Positions 31,440 through 42,837 are shown, counted from the stretch's first letter. The stretch is DNA of 64,000 bases from Ryuthela nishihirai (GCA_038380435.1 JAWZYU010000017.1:26160483-26224482); one strand, 5' to 3'. Notes: generated from the sequence alone by a model not told the origin. Translations and numbers: made by a program.

Positions 31440-32195
31440 GCTGTGAAAATATGCACTTAGAGATAATCCAGGTCTAGGAAAAAAACGAAATTTGACCTTC
31501 GACGTGTCCTTCAAGATGAAATAGAGGTCAAGTAGAGGTCAAATCTTGATCTATGAATGCTAGAAATGTGGAAATTGGTTTCTATGGGTGTTTAGGGATG
31601 TAGATCCCAGAAATGTTACGAAATTTTGGATCGGAAGATTCTTCGAGGTCAAATTTAGATATATTGGTGTTAGACAGTTACAAATAGGAGGCACAGTCGC
31701 TCAAAAAAGTATCCGAACACTAGGGTTGATTACAGAATTCAGAAAAAATATCTGTCAACGATTTTTTTTTAGAAATTAGTCATGTGGCAACCTTCGTGTC
31801 GAAGGATGCCATATCACTAATTTAAAAAAATCGTTGCCAGATATATTTTTTGAATTCTGAAATCAACCCTAGTGTTCGGATACCCTCTTGAGCGACTGTA
31901 CTTTGGATCGCAGATTCCGGATCCGATCAGTCCATCCAGGTCAAAGTTCAAATTTTTGAACTACGTTTGCTACGAATCTGAAAATTACTGCCTGGGAATA
32001 TTTCAGTTTCTACATCGTATAAACATTACGAAATTTCTGATCGACAGGTCCCTCCAGGTCAGAGGTCAAATTTTTATCTAATTGTGATAGAAAGGTGAGA
32101 ATTGTTTCTTATGGATGTTTCGGGTCATAGGTCTCAGAAACATTAAGAAATTTTCAGATCCGATGTCGAAGGTCAAATAGGGGTCGCGGTGACGA
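31440..32195. repeat. Degenerate tandem repeat, about 150-bp unit, interrupted by MITE-1
   Basis: The phrases TCCCAGAAATGTTACGAAAT, GATCGG/GATCCGA and AGGTCAAATTT recur in the same order at about 31605, 32005 and 32130. Units are strongly diverged. MITE-1 (31694-31898) lies inside. The many AGGTCA hexamers are simply a part of the unit. Confidence 0.6.
31694..31898. mobile_element. MITE-1 full-length, diverged
   Basis: Both termini (CAGTCGCTCAAAAAAGTATC, and its complement with CCCTC in place of TTTTT) and both arms. The centre is reduced to CTTCGTGTCGAAGG, so the E-box is lost. TA at the right flank. Confidence 0.9.
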
Positions 32196-32314
32196 TCGGG
32201 AAATCAAGGAGCGATTGATTTCTCGTGGATTACACTGTATAATTATCTTGCAAAAAAAAAAGGTGAAATTATCCATAACACTTTCATATTAAAATGCAAG
32301 GCAATTACCTAATT

Positions 32315-32709
32315 CAGTGGTTCTCAATCTTTTATGCTTCACGTATCCCCTGGAAATGTGTATGTAACTGGCGTACCCCTTATATAGATAGATAAAACTA
32401 TAGTTATAGTATAACAATGGGAATAAAATAAAACATATATATATATGTCACGTGACACGAAGGTTGCCAGATCACTCATTTCTAAAAAAATCGTTGCCAG
32501 ATATTTTTTCTGAATTCTGTAATCAACCATAGTGTTCAGATAGTTTTTTGAGCGACTATACCCCCTGGAAATGAGTATGTAACTGACGTACCCCTTGTAT
32601 ATATATATATAGATAAAAACTATAGTTATAACAATGGTTATTTCGACTTTTGAGCTCTCACGGCGTACCCCAAAAAATTTTACCGCGTACCCCACGTTGA
32701 GAACCCCTG
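32315..32709. mobile_element. hAT-like non-autonomous element with MITE-1 half inside
   Basis: Ends CAGTGGTTCTCAATCTTTTA (32315) and CGTTGAGAACCCCTG (ending 32709). The inside contains the same sequence as one unit of the 128-bp array (AAAACTATAGTTATAGTATA). Flanking 8-mers ACCTAATT and ATCTAGAT match only partly. A MITE-1 centre and right arm (32448-32558) interrupts it. This looks like the single-unit ancestor of the element at 34222. Confidence 0.8.
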
Positions 32710-33508
32710 ATCTAGATTACAGTTTTTTTAAGAAACCCATTTCCATTTTTAGCGCTCATTTCAAGTTTCTTAATTCGTATGTATTTTATATTTTTAGTAC
32801 TCGGTGTTTTTTTTTCCCTCGATAAAAAAAGTTGAAAGAAATCGTAAAAAAAAAAGTTTTATTAAGTGTAAACAATTTAAAAACTTCCACCAAACATTTC
32901 CAACTTAAACTTTGCTTTTCCCCGAGCATTTTTACTACACGGGAATTCTTTCTTAATGGCATTCGAAAAGCAACACTTCATCTGATTACAGAGGCCAGGA
33001 TAAATCTTATTTTCTGCAGGCGGACTAAAATCTGATTACGTAAACAGCCACTTTCGTATATCAACTCCGGTTATGTCATTTACATGACGTAATTACTCAG
33101 AGCGAACGACTCAGAGCTAAAATTAATTTATGCTCATCTGCAGAGGAGGAAGTATGGAAAGTCACGAGATGACGTCATACAGGAGAGAGAGAAGCCAATA
33201 AAGAGATTCCGGAAGCATCTGATGGGAATTCATCTTAACAGGAGAGATTACTAAGACATCGAATTTTTTTTTACGACCTCGGGGCCTTTTTGCACGCTCT
33301 TTATAAAGTTAGAAGCTCTTGCAGTATTAAAGCATCGTTAATGTTCTATTTTTCTCTTGTATCAATCAAGAATGAGTAGAACTTAAGTGAATGAAATTAA
33401 TGTTTAGAAATTTTTTCCCCCGGCTAGTTAAGAAGAGCAATTCCATAACTTCTTCTATTGCCCATCAATTATAAAGTAATTATTAGTACAGATATCCGCA
33501 TCCTCACA
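32710..33508. other. No gene recognised
   Basis: AT-rich intron with A-runs near 32825-32860. Open frames lack motifs. Confidence 0.45.
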
Positions 33509-33893
33509 TGGGGCGGGGGGGACGGCTCAGTTGGTAGCGCGCCACGCTCGTAATCTGTAGTTCCCAGGTTCGAGTCCCAGCTGGGTCAGCTTGAGATTTA
33601 TCTCCGCAAAATTCTCCACCCAGCCCACGGTCAATAGGGGACACCGATGGGCTTGGAAAGGCCGCCGTCCGTCGGATGGGACGTTAAGCTGTGGTTCCGT
33701 ATGCGGGAGACCCATACCCTGTGCACGTTAAAGAACACACTGGATAGCCTTGACAGGAGGTTACATCTGTCTCCCGACAGCTGTTCCAGTGGGTTCCCTC
33801 CCCCAACCTTCTCTGAGCCTACGGGGTCCATCTGACCTGGTCATTTAGCCCATGGTGTGCAAAAAAGTGCCGCTCAGAGGTAAAACAACCCAA
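33509..33893 (+). mobile_element. SINE-1 full-length, diverged
   Basis: Head (GGCTCAGTTGGTAGCGCGCC, GGTTCGAGTCCC) to tail AACCCAACCC. A few changes in the body. A decayed inverted copy follows directly. Confidence 0.9.
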
Positions 33894-33895
33894 CC

Positions 33896-34120
33896 CATCC
33901 ATCGAGTTCTTTAACGTGCACAGGGCATGGCTCTCCCGCACACGGCGCCGCTCCCACGTCCCATCCGACGAACGGCGGCGTTCTCAAGCCCATCGGTATC
34001 CTTTTTCTGATCGAAGGCAGAATTGGGGTTTAGCAAAGATAAATCTCAATGCTGGACCAGGTAGGATTCGAACCTGGATACGGTAGAAAACGAGCCTGGT
34101 ATGCCCATAACTCATCCAAA
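33896..34120 (-). mobile_element. SINE-1 old 5' half, inverted
   Basis: Body and head without the 3' part: TTCTTTAACGTGCACAGGGC, then GATTCGAACCTGGATACGG. About one substitution every six to eight bases. Confidence 0.8.
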
Positions 34121-34221
34121 AATAGTACTGGGGAGTTACTGTGAATAATAACCAGTTTCTTCCCATAGTCACAGTTTATTTTAAGAGAGCTAAATTTCCT
34201 CATATAGACATATCTTTAGAA

Positions 34222-36727
34222 TAGCGGTTCTCAACGTGGGATAAGCGGTAAAAATTTTTGGGGTACGCCGTGGGAGCTCAAAAGTAGCTAGATCCAGTAA
34301 CAAGTCCATTTCACTGATTCCCCAGTAAAATGTTTATAATTTTATAAGATTTGTTAAATTGTTTGTCATTTTTTGTGTTTATCGATATATGCAATTTATG
34401 AATACAAAATTTAATATGTATATATATATGTTTTATTTTATTCCCATTGTTATACTATAACTATAGTTTTATCTATCTATACAAAGGGAACTCCAGTTAC
34501 ATACACATTTCCAGGGGGTACGTGAAGCATAAAAGGTTGAGAACCACTGATATATATGTTTTATTTCATTCCCTTTGTTATACTATAACTATAGTTTTAT
34601 CTGTCTATACAAGGGGTACGCCAGTTACATACACATTTCCAGGGGGTACGTGAAGCATAAAAGGTTGAGAACCACTGATATATATGTTTTATTTTATTTC
34701 CATTGTTATACTATAACTATAGTTTTATCTATCTATACAAGGGGTACGCCAGTTACATACACATTTCCAGGGGGTACGTGAAGCATAAAAGGTTGAGAAC
34801 CACTGATATATATGTTTTATTTTATTCCCATTGTTATACTATAACTATAGTTTTATCTGTCTATACAAGGGGTACGCCAGTTACATACACATTTCCAGGG
34901 GGTACATGAAGCATAAAAGGTTGAGAACCACTGATATATATGTTTTATTTTATTTCCATTGTTATACTATAACTATAGTTTTATCTATCTATACAAGGGG
35001 TACGCCAGTTACATACACATTTCCAGGGGGTACGTGAAGCATAAAAGGTTGAGAACCACTGATATATATGTTTTATTTTATTCCCATTCTTATACTATAA
35101 CTATAGTTTTATCTGTCTATACAAGGGGTACGCCAGTTACATACACATTTCCAGGGGGTACGTGAAGCATAAAAGGTTGAGAACCACTGATATATATGTT
35201 TTATTTTATTTCCATTGTTATACTATAACTATAGTTTTATCTATCTATACAAGGGGTACGCCAGTTACATACACATTTCCAGGGGGTACGTGAAGCATAA
35301 AAGGTTGAGAACCACTGATATATATGTTTTATTTTATTCCCATTGTTATACTATAACTATAGTTTTATCTGTCTATACAAGGGGTACGCCAGTTAGATAC
35401 ACATTTCCAGGGGGTACGTGAAGCATAAAAGGTTGAGAACCACTGATATATATGTTTTATTTTATTTCCATTGTTATACTATAACTATAGTTTTATCTAT
35501 CTATACAAGGGGTACGCCAGTTACATACACATTTCCAGGGGGTACGTGAAGCATAAAAGGTTGAGAACCACTGATATATATGTTTTATTTTATTCCCATT
35601 GTTATACTATAACTATAGTTTTATCTGTCTATACAAGGGGTACGCCAGTTACATACACATTTCCAGGGGGTACGTGAAGCATAAAAGGTTGAGAACCACT
35701 GATATATATGTTTTATTTTATTTCCATTGTTATACTATAACTATAGTTTTATCTATCTATACAAGGGGTACGCCAGTTACATACACATTTCCAGGGGGTA
35801 CGTGAAGCATAAAAGGTTGAGAACCACTGATATATATGTTTTATTTTATTTCCATTGTTATACTATAACTATAGTTTTATCTGTCTATACAAGGGGTACG
35901 CCAGTTACATACACATTTCCAGGGGGTACGTGAAGCATAAAAGGTTGAGAACCACTGATATATATGTTTTATTTTATTTCCATTGTTATACTATAACTAT
36001 AGTTTTATCTATCTATACAAGGGGTACGCCAGTTACATACACATTTCCAGGGGGTACGTGAAGCATAAAAGGTTGAGAACCACTGATATATATGTTTTAT
36101 TTCATTCCCTTTGTTATACTATAACTATAGTTTTATCTGTCTATACAAGGGGTACGCCAGTTACATACACATTTCCAGGGGGTACGTGAAGCATAAAAGG
36201 TTGAGAACCACTGATATATATGTTTTATTTTATTCCTATTGTTATACTGTAACTATAGTTTTATCTGTCTATACAAGGGGTACGCCAGTTACATACACAT
36301 TTCCAGGGGGTACGTGAAGCATAAAATGTTGAGAACCACTGATATATATGTTTTATTTCATTCCCATTGTTATACTATAACTATAGTTTTATCTGTCTAT
36401 ACAAGGGGTACGCCAGTTACATACACATTTCCAGGGGGTACGTGAAGCATAAAAGGTTGAGAACCACTGATATATATGTTTTATTTTATTTCCTATTGTT
36501 ATACTGTAACTATAGTTTTATCTGTCTATACAAGGGGTACGCCAGTTACATACACATTTCCAGGGGGTACGTGAAGCATAAAATGTTGAGAACCACTTGA
36601 TATATATGTTTTATTTTATTCCCATTGTTATACTATAACTATAGTTTTATCTATCTATACAAAGGGTACTCCAGTTACATGCACATTTCCAGGGGGCACG
36701 TGAAGCATAAAAGATTGAGAACCACTG
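34222..36727. mobile_element. hAT-like non-autonomous element expanded by an internal array
   Basis: The left end TAGCGGTTCTCAACGTGGG (34222) and right end TTGAGAACCACTG (ending 36727) are inverted. Flanking 8-mers CTTTAGAA and CTTTAAGC share the first five bases. The left 200 bp match the element at 44665, including GGGGTACGCCGTG and GAGCTCAAAAGT. Everything else is the 128-bp tandem array. Compared with the 395-bp relative at 32315 it has grown about six-fold by internal amplification. Confidence 0.85.
34420..36727. repeat. 128-bp tandem array, about 18 units, alternating two types
   Basis: The phrase TTATACTATAACTATAGTTT recurs every 128 bp from 34449 to about 36630. Units alternate between TCTATCTATAC with TTTCCATTG and TCTGTCTATAC with TTCCCATTG, from 34700 to 35990, giving a 256-bp dimer period. 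After 36100 the alternation breaks. Each unit contains a terminal-repeat piece of the host element (GGTTGAGAACCACTG), so one element end was carried along in the amplification. Confidence 0.96.
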
Positions 36728-36735
36728 CTTTAAGC

Positions 36736-37021
36736 GATTTATTGTTTAAAAAAAATTAGCATAGGTTCAAACTTTTAAGTCTGAAAAAGAAATATATTTT
36801 TATAGTGATTTTATAATAAACATTAAGATTTTAAAATAATGATAAACTGATATTTTTATTTTTAAAACTTATAAGTTGTTGTAAAACCATATTACAAATT
36901 GAAATCAATAACTAAAATGGTGAAAGCAGGGACAAGAGCACCGTTAAAATTCTCACACAGGTTACAATAATCTCCTCGCTATGTCGCTGAGCAATCAAGA
37001 AATCACGAAATCCGTCAATCT
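36736..37021. other. No gene recognised
   Basis: AT-rich spacer with short A/T runs. Confidence 0.4.
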
Positions 37022-37032
37022 CCATGAAAGAT

Positions 37033-37421
37033 GGGGCGGGGGTGGCTCAGTCGGTAGAGCGCCAGGCTCGTAATCTGTACTTCCCAGGTTCGAGTCCCAG
37101 ATTGGTCAGCGTTGAGATTTATCTTCGCAAAATTCCCCGCCCTGCCCACGGTCAGTAGCGGACACCGATGGGCTTGGAAAGACCGTCGTCCGTCAGATGG
37201 GACGTTAAGCCGTGGCCCCGTGTGCGGGAGAGCCATATCCTGTGTACGTTAAAGAACACGCTGGATGGCCTTGACGGGAGGCTACCATCTGTCTCCCAAC
37301 ATCTGTTCCAGTGGGTCCCCTCCCCCAACCTTCTCTGAGCCTTCGGGGTCCATGTGACCTGGCCATTTAGCCCATGGTGTGCAAAAAAGTGCCGCTCAGA
37401 GGTAAAACAACCCAACCCAAC
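37033..37421 (+). mobile_element. SINE-1 full-length, exact 11-bp TSD
   Basis: CCATGAAAGAT flanks both ends (37022-37032, 37422-37432). Complete. The tail has about three AACCC units. Confidence 0.95.
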
Positions 37422-37618
37422 CCATGAAAGATATGAAGTTTTATGATCATGACGCCAACCCATATCATCATACTACATTCGCCAAAATGGCTCCCTTATG
37501 CGACGTTACAACCGTTCTGACGAACTCAACATCATTGTTCTCCCCAGATGAATTCCACAGATGATCACCCATTGTTCTCCCCAGGTGAAAGCAAGTCGAG
37601 AATAGGGGTTCAAACTGA

Positions 37619-38008
37619 GTTGGGTTGGGTTGTTTTACCTCTGAGCGGCACTTTTTTGCACACCATGGGCTAAATGGCCAGGTCACATGGACCCCGAAGG
37701 CTCAGAGAAGGTTGGGGGAGGGGACCCACTGGAACAGCTGTTGGGAGACAGATGGTAGCCCCCCGTCAAGGTCATCCAGCGTGTTCTTTAACGTGCACAG
37801 GGAATGGCTCTCCCACACACGGGCCAACGGCTTAACGTCCCATCCGACGGACGGCGGCCTTTCCAAACCCATCGGTGTCCCCTACTGACCGTGAGCAGGG
37901 CGGGGAATTTTGCGGAGATAAATCTCAACGCTGACTCAGCTGGGACTCGAACCTGGGAACTACAGATTACGAGCCTGGCGCGCTACCGACTGAGCCACAC
38001 CCGCCCCT
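37619..38008 (-). mobile_element. SINE-1 full-length, exact 11-bp TSD
   Basis: GTTCAAACTGA flanks both ends (37608-37618, 38009-38019). It lies 198 bp from the + strand copy at 37033 and in inverse orientation. A transcript through both could fold into a long hairpin. Confidence 0.95.
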
Positions 38009-38019
38009 GTTCAAACTGA

Positions 38020-38396
38020 ATCTGGTCTCATCCGTGAAGAGTACATTTGAAGGTGATGTTGTTTATGTCGTTCTTTCGAGCTCTTCTATGTAGGAGAGTT
38101 AAGGCTTCTAGTAAGACAAGTAGTCGCCCCGAACTCTTCCCGAATCTGGAGAAAATTAAGCGGGGGATAGTCGAGAGACTGGATTTCAATGCAGTATAGC
38201 ATTTTCTTCTTCGTTTTTCAGGTCGTAAAAAATTTATTGAACGATGTACGAAATATAAATTAAAAGAGGCGGGAGGGGTGCCACCCCCTAGATTTTGTCC
38301 TGTCCTGAACAGTTGTGACCTTTGTACGACCTTGTCTACTACTAAACCTCACGTTTCATGAAACTTCCTCCAAGTCTTGATGTGATTTTCTGTAGT
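38020..38396. other. No gene recognised
   Basis: Intron spacer. No motif, splice border in phase or repeat seen. Confidence 0.4.
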
Positions 38397-38397
38397 A

Positions 38398-38611
38398 CAG
38401 TTGCTCAAAAAATTATCCGAACACTATAGTTGATTGCAGAATTCAGAAAAATATCTGGCAACGATTTTTTTAGAAATTAGTGATCTGGCAACCTTCGTGT
38501 CACGTGACACGAAGGTTTCCAGATCACTAATTTCTAAAAAAAATCGTTGCCAGATATTTTTTCTGAATTCTGTAATTAACCATAGGGTCCGGATACTTTT
38601 TTGAGCGACTG
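38398..38611. mobile_element. MITE-1 full-length with E-box centre
   Basis: TA-flanked (38396-38397, 38612-38613). 214 bp, two near-perfect arms. The exact 24-nt palindrome around CACGTG sits at the centre (about 38493-38516). The right TA is shared with the first unit of the tandem array that follows. Confidence 0.93.
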
Positions 38612-39710
38612 TAGGTGGTCATATTATTTTGATACTAGATCGTGTGGGCTCACTCACGGAAATATTGAGCGTGTTCAGTTACCGTTCACAGGAAACTGGA
38701 GCGTGTACAGTAGCTAACTGGAGGTAACTGGAGCGTGTACAGTTGCTGTACACGCTCCAGATATTTTTCCTGAATTCTGTAATCACGTGACACGAAGGTT
38801 GCCAGATAGCTAATTTCTAAAAAAATCGTTGCCAGATATTTTTTCTGAATTCTGTAATCAATCATAGGGTCCGGATACTTTTTTGAGCGACTGTAGGTGG
38901 TCATATTATTTTGATACTAGATCGTGTGGGCTCACTCACGGAAATATTGAGCGTGTGCAGTTACCGTTCACAGGAAACTGGAGCGTGTACAGTTGCTGTA
39001 CACGCTCCAGATATTTTTCCTGAATTCTGTAATCACGTGACACGAAGGTTTCCAGATCACTAATTTCTAAAAAAATCGCTGCCAGATATTTTTTCTGAAT
39101 TCTGTAATCAATCATAGGGTCCGGATACTTTTTTGAGCGACTGTAGGTGGTCATATTATTTTGATACTAGATCGTGTGGGCTCACTCACGGAAATATTGA
39201 GCGTGTGCAGTTACCGTTCACAGGAAACTGGAGCGTGTACAGTAGCTAACTGGAGGTAACTGGAGCGTGTACAATTGCTGTACACGCTCCAGATATTTTT
39301 CCTGAATTCTGTAATCACGTGACACGAAGGTTGCCAGATAGCTAATTTCTAAAAAAATCGTTGCCAGATATTTTTTCTGAATTCTGTAATCAATCATAGG
39401 GTCCGGATACTTTTTTGAGCGACTGTAGGTGGTCATATTATTTTGATACTAGATCGTGTGGGCTCACTCACGGAAATATTGAGCGTGTGCAGTTACCGTT
39501 CACAGGAAACTGGAGCGTGTACAGTAGCTAACTGGAGGTAACTGGAGCGTGTACAGTTGCTGTACACGCTCCAGATATTTTTCCTGAATTCTGTAATCAC
39601 GTGACACAAAGGTTGCCAGATCACTAATTTCTAAAAAAAATCGTTGCCAGATATTTTTCTGAATTCTGTAATCAACCATAGTGTTCGGATATATTTTTGA
39701 GTGACTGTAC
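38611..39710. repeat. MITE-derived tandem array, periods 282/250/282 bp
   Basis: The junction GACTGTAGGTGGTCATATTA recurs at 38606, 38888, 39138 and 39420. Each unit holds GGTGGTCATATTATTTTGAT, the CTCACTCACGGAAATATTGA stretch, a palindrome with arms TGGAGCGTGTACAG, and a MITE-1 right arm. The second unit lacks 32 bp around AGTAGCTAACTGGAGGTAAC. The array ends at about 39708 with a terminus GAGTGACTGTAC. Confidence 0.93.
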
Positions 39711-40310
39711 ATTTAAAGCCCTGGATATCTGACATGCTTCCGTCTTACTCATTGTTCTCCCACCCAAATGTCATCTTTGTGACACGGTGAAATCAAATTT
39801 CTAGCCAACTGAACCCCAGAGAGGCTAAAACAGAAAATCGGTGGCGACTGTAAATGCACGCTTTTTTTTATAGCGACCCTAATTTGCATGTTGATCACAT
39901 CATTTAAATGTGCACACATTTTCCTTCGCACTGAAAAAAGTTTCATGTACATCACATTTCATGTCATTTCTGTGTATGCATTTGAAAATGCGTCATGACC
40001 AAAGCTGGAATTAGAAGGGGGGGGGGATCTATGGGCCCCATTCCTCTCCCTTGTCCCTTTCAGAATGCTAATAAAAGTAATGGAGGCCAAAAATTATTAA
40101 ACTTGTGCATATTTCACATATTTTTTAAAATATTTTTGGAAACCCCTTAAACGAAGGAGAAAATGTTGCACCTGCAACTGAAATCCAGTTTATTGTCTTC
40201 CCTCCTTTTGCTTTTTAACTGCTGCATTCCGTCCTCCACCGCTTTATTTTATTCTAGATCCTGGGCTGGTCATGACCTATTGATTTTGAACACCAATTCA
40301 CATCGAAATA
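39711..40310. other. No gene recognised
   Basis: Intron spacer with a G-run at 40017-40026. Open frames lack motifs. Confidence 0.45.
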
Positions 40311-40642
40311 GGGGCGGGGGTGGCTCAGTCGATAGCTGGCCAGACTCGTAATCTGCAGTTCCTAGGTTCGAGTCCAGCTAGGCCAGCGTTGAGATTTTTC
40401 TCCTCGAAACTCCCCTCCCTGCCCAAGGTCAATAGGGTACACCGATAGGCTTGGAAAGGCCGCCGTCCGTCCATTGGATGGTATGTTAAGTCGTGACCCC
40501 GTGTGCGGGAGAACCATGTCGTGTGCACATTGAAGAACACGCTGGATGGCCTTGACTGGAGGATACCATCTGTCTCCCAACAGCTGTTCTAGTGGGTCCC
40601 CTCCTCCAACCTTCTCTGAGCCTTCGATGTCCTTGTGACCTG
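40311..40642 (+). mobile_element. SINE-1 older copy, 3' end replaced by another SINE-1
   Basis: Head (CAGTCGATAGCTGGCCAGAC) and a diverged body up to CTTGTGACCTGG at 40642. The 3' 60 bp are missing and a younger copy begins at once. Confidence 0.85.
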
Positions 40643-40945
40643 GTCTCCGCAAAATTCCCCGCCCTGCCCACGGTCAGTAGGGGTCACCGATGGGCTTGGA
40701 AAGGCAGCCGTCCGTCGGATGGGACGTTAAGCCGTGGCCCCGTGTGCGGGAGAGACATACCCTGTGCACGTTAAAGAACACGCTGGATGGCCTTGACGGG
40801 GGGCTACCATCTGTCTCCCAACAGCTGTTCCAGTGGGTCCCCTCCCCCAACCTTCTCTGAGCCTTCGGGGTCCATGTGACCTGGCCATTTAGCCCATGGT
40901 GTGCAAAAAAGTGCCGCTCAGAGGTAAAACAACCCAACCGAACCC
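40643..40945 (+). mobile_element. SINE-1 young copy, 5'-truncated, fused in line
   Basis: Begins at TCTCCGCAAAATTCCCCGCC and is complete to AACCCAACCGAACCCAACTG. With 40311-40642 it forms a head-to-tail chimera. Recombination between two copies or insertion into one would both explain it. Confidence 0.9.
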
Positions 40946-41446
40946 AACTGAATGTAATGAGATTGATTGTACAATCAAATGAAGTTTATTGTTTTCCCTT
41001 AAGTACTTTGTTTACCTTGTTTTAATAGTGATAAAAAGTCATTATTCAATGCTTAAATCAGCAGAAGTGAAATTCAGTTACCAAGAGTGTCTGAATTAAT
41101 TTCCGATTTACAATGATGATTGACAAATCAATGAGTACCAAAGGACGACGACACTAAAGAAATTTACAAAACGCACAAGCTAATAATTACAGTGTAATGA
41201 TTGGCTAGCTACAATATAACCCATTCTTCACTTATTATAGGCCTCTTTAGTGCAACTGAACTTCTGAAAAATAGCATCCTCGAGGGTTGTCATGTTTAAA
41301 TGGAAATAGAACAAAAAAACATTGACTGAAGAGACATTCTAACTGTAAAAGTCATGTGATTGCATTAAAGAGAAATTCCCAATGTGTGAAGACTTCAAAC
41401 GCGGACATCACGAAGTTTACAGAGGGAAATGTAGAGGCCTCTAGAG
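40946..41446. other. No gene recognised
   Basis: AT-rich intron. No motif or repeat seen. Confidence 0.45.
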
Positions 41447-41750
41447 GCATACTTTTTTTGCACACAATGGGTCAAATGGCAGGTCATAAAGATCCCAAAG
41501 GCTTAAAGAATGTTGAGGGAAGGGGATCCACTGGACATACGTTAGGAGACAATGGTAACCCATTTGTTGCTAAATTTTGGAAAAATAAAATAGGGGAATC
41601 CGTCTTTAACCGGACCCTGTACATTCCCGAGAAGAATTGCTCTTTGGGCATTTTAAGCCATGGTCCCGTGTGTTAAACCATTCCCTGTGTACTTTAAAGA
41701 ACATGATGGGTGGTCTTAATAGGAAGCTTCCATCTGTATGCTAATTCGCA
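41447..41750. mobile_element. SINE-1 remains in two opposing pieces
   Basis: 41447-41560 is a decayed - strand tail (CTTTTTTTGCACACAATGGG, then GAAGGGGATCCACTGG). 41650-41750 is a decayed + strand body (GCCATGGTCCCGTGTG, then CTTTAAAGAACATGATGGGT). Non-SINE sequence lies between. Confidence 0.6.
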
Positions 41751-41830
41751 GAACTTAAATAGAAATTATAGTAAAGAATGGCTACAATACTGCACAGGCC
41801 GGATCTATGGGTGCAACCAAGGGAAACATT

Positions 41831-42392
41831 GGGTTGGGTTGTTTTACCTCTGAGCGGCACTTTTTTGCACACCATGGGCTAAATGGCCAGGTCACATGGA
41901 CCCCGAAGGCTCAGAGAAGGTTGGGGGAGGGGACCCACTGGAACAGCTGTTGGGAGACAGATGGTAGCCTCCCGTCAAGGCCATCCAGCGTGTTCTTTAA
42001 CGTTGGGTTGTTTTACCTCTGAGCGGCACTTTTTTTGCACACCATGGGCTAAATGGCCTGGTCACATGGACCCCGAAGGCTCAGAGAAGGTTGGGGAGGG
42101 GACCCACTGGAACAACTGTTGGGAGACAGATGGCAGCGTCCCGTCAAGGCCATCCAGCGTGTTCTTTAACGTGCACAGGGTATGGCTCTCTCCCGCACAC
42201 GGGGCCACGGCTTAACGTCCCATCCGACGGACGGCTACCTTTCCAAGCCCATCGGTGTCCCCTACTGACCGTGGGCAGGGCGTAGAATTTTGCGAGTTAA
42301 ATCTCAACGCTGACCCAGCTGGGACTCGAACCTGGTAACTACAGATTACGAGCCTGGCGCGCTGAGCGGCGTGGACTGAGCCACCCCGCCCT
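41831..42392 (-). mobile_element. SINE-1 with duplicated tail region
   Basis: Read on the - strand: head, body, tail, then a second body-tail unit. The junction on + is CTTTAACGTTGGGTTG (41995-42010), the same breakpoint as at 10.3 and 29.7 kb. Near the head an odd GAGCGGCGTGG string (42365-42374) interrupts the A-box side. Confidence 0.9.
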
Positions 42393-42660
42393 TACGAGTT
42401 AGGTGTCAAATGAAAGTTCGTATAATGATGGTTGTAAACCATTTCGAATTTTGCCCCTTTAACGAGTCGCATCTCAAATTAAAGCTTTTGACATCTCTAA
42501 TGTCATGGCTACTTCAAACATGACTCCAAAAGAGGGGTAAATGTGCTCGATGTTTATGAGTCATATATCAAATGAAAGTTTTTGAAGGTAGGTGTTTTTA
42601 GTGACAAAAAAAATTAATTAAAAAATTTAAAAAAATTCCTATCTCCTATAGGGTCCTAAA
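42393..42660. other. Imperfect short repeats, no gene
   Basis: The phrase TCAAATGAAAGTTCGT / CTCAAATTAAAGCTTTTG / TCAAATGAAAGTTTTTG recurs at about 42405, 42472 and 42570, roughly 70-100 bp apart. Confidence 0.45.
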
Positions 42661-42837
42661 AATAGAAAATAAACCTAAGCATATGGATGGTGTAATCAGT
42701 CACTGAATTCGTTTTAACTTCAAAGGAAGATAGGGCGCCGATTTCACTAAACAACAAGATAGACGGCGCCCTATCTTCCTTTGAAGTGAATACGAATTAA
42801 GTGACTAATTGCACCATCGGTATGCTTTAGGTTTATT
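42661..42837. mobile_element. Foldback element core
   Basis: Arms 42661-42740 and 42765-42837 are inverted: AACTTCAAAGGAAGATAGGG then CGCC, against GGCGCCCTATCTTCCTTTGA. Further out AACCTAAGCAT faces ATGCTTTAGGTT. Weaker pairing (AGGTAGGTGTTTTT at 42584, AAAACACCTCTCTAC at 42948) suggests the original element reached about 42560-42975. No TSD found. Confidence 0.75.

Noticed and set aside
34447..36600. Seventeen or so near-identical small open frames (68 codons), as if a repeated peptide gene
   Set aside because: They are one frame of a 128-bp tandem array. 128 is not a multiple of 3, each frame ends in the next unit, and the unit is non-coding terminal sequence of a hAT-like element.
38493..38516. 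E-box palindrome as a host enhancer
   Set aside because: It is the centre of every intact MITE-1, so its presence is explained by the transposon; no evidence of host regulation.
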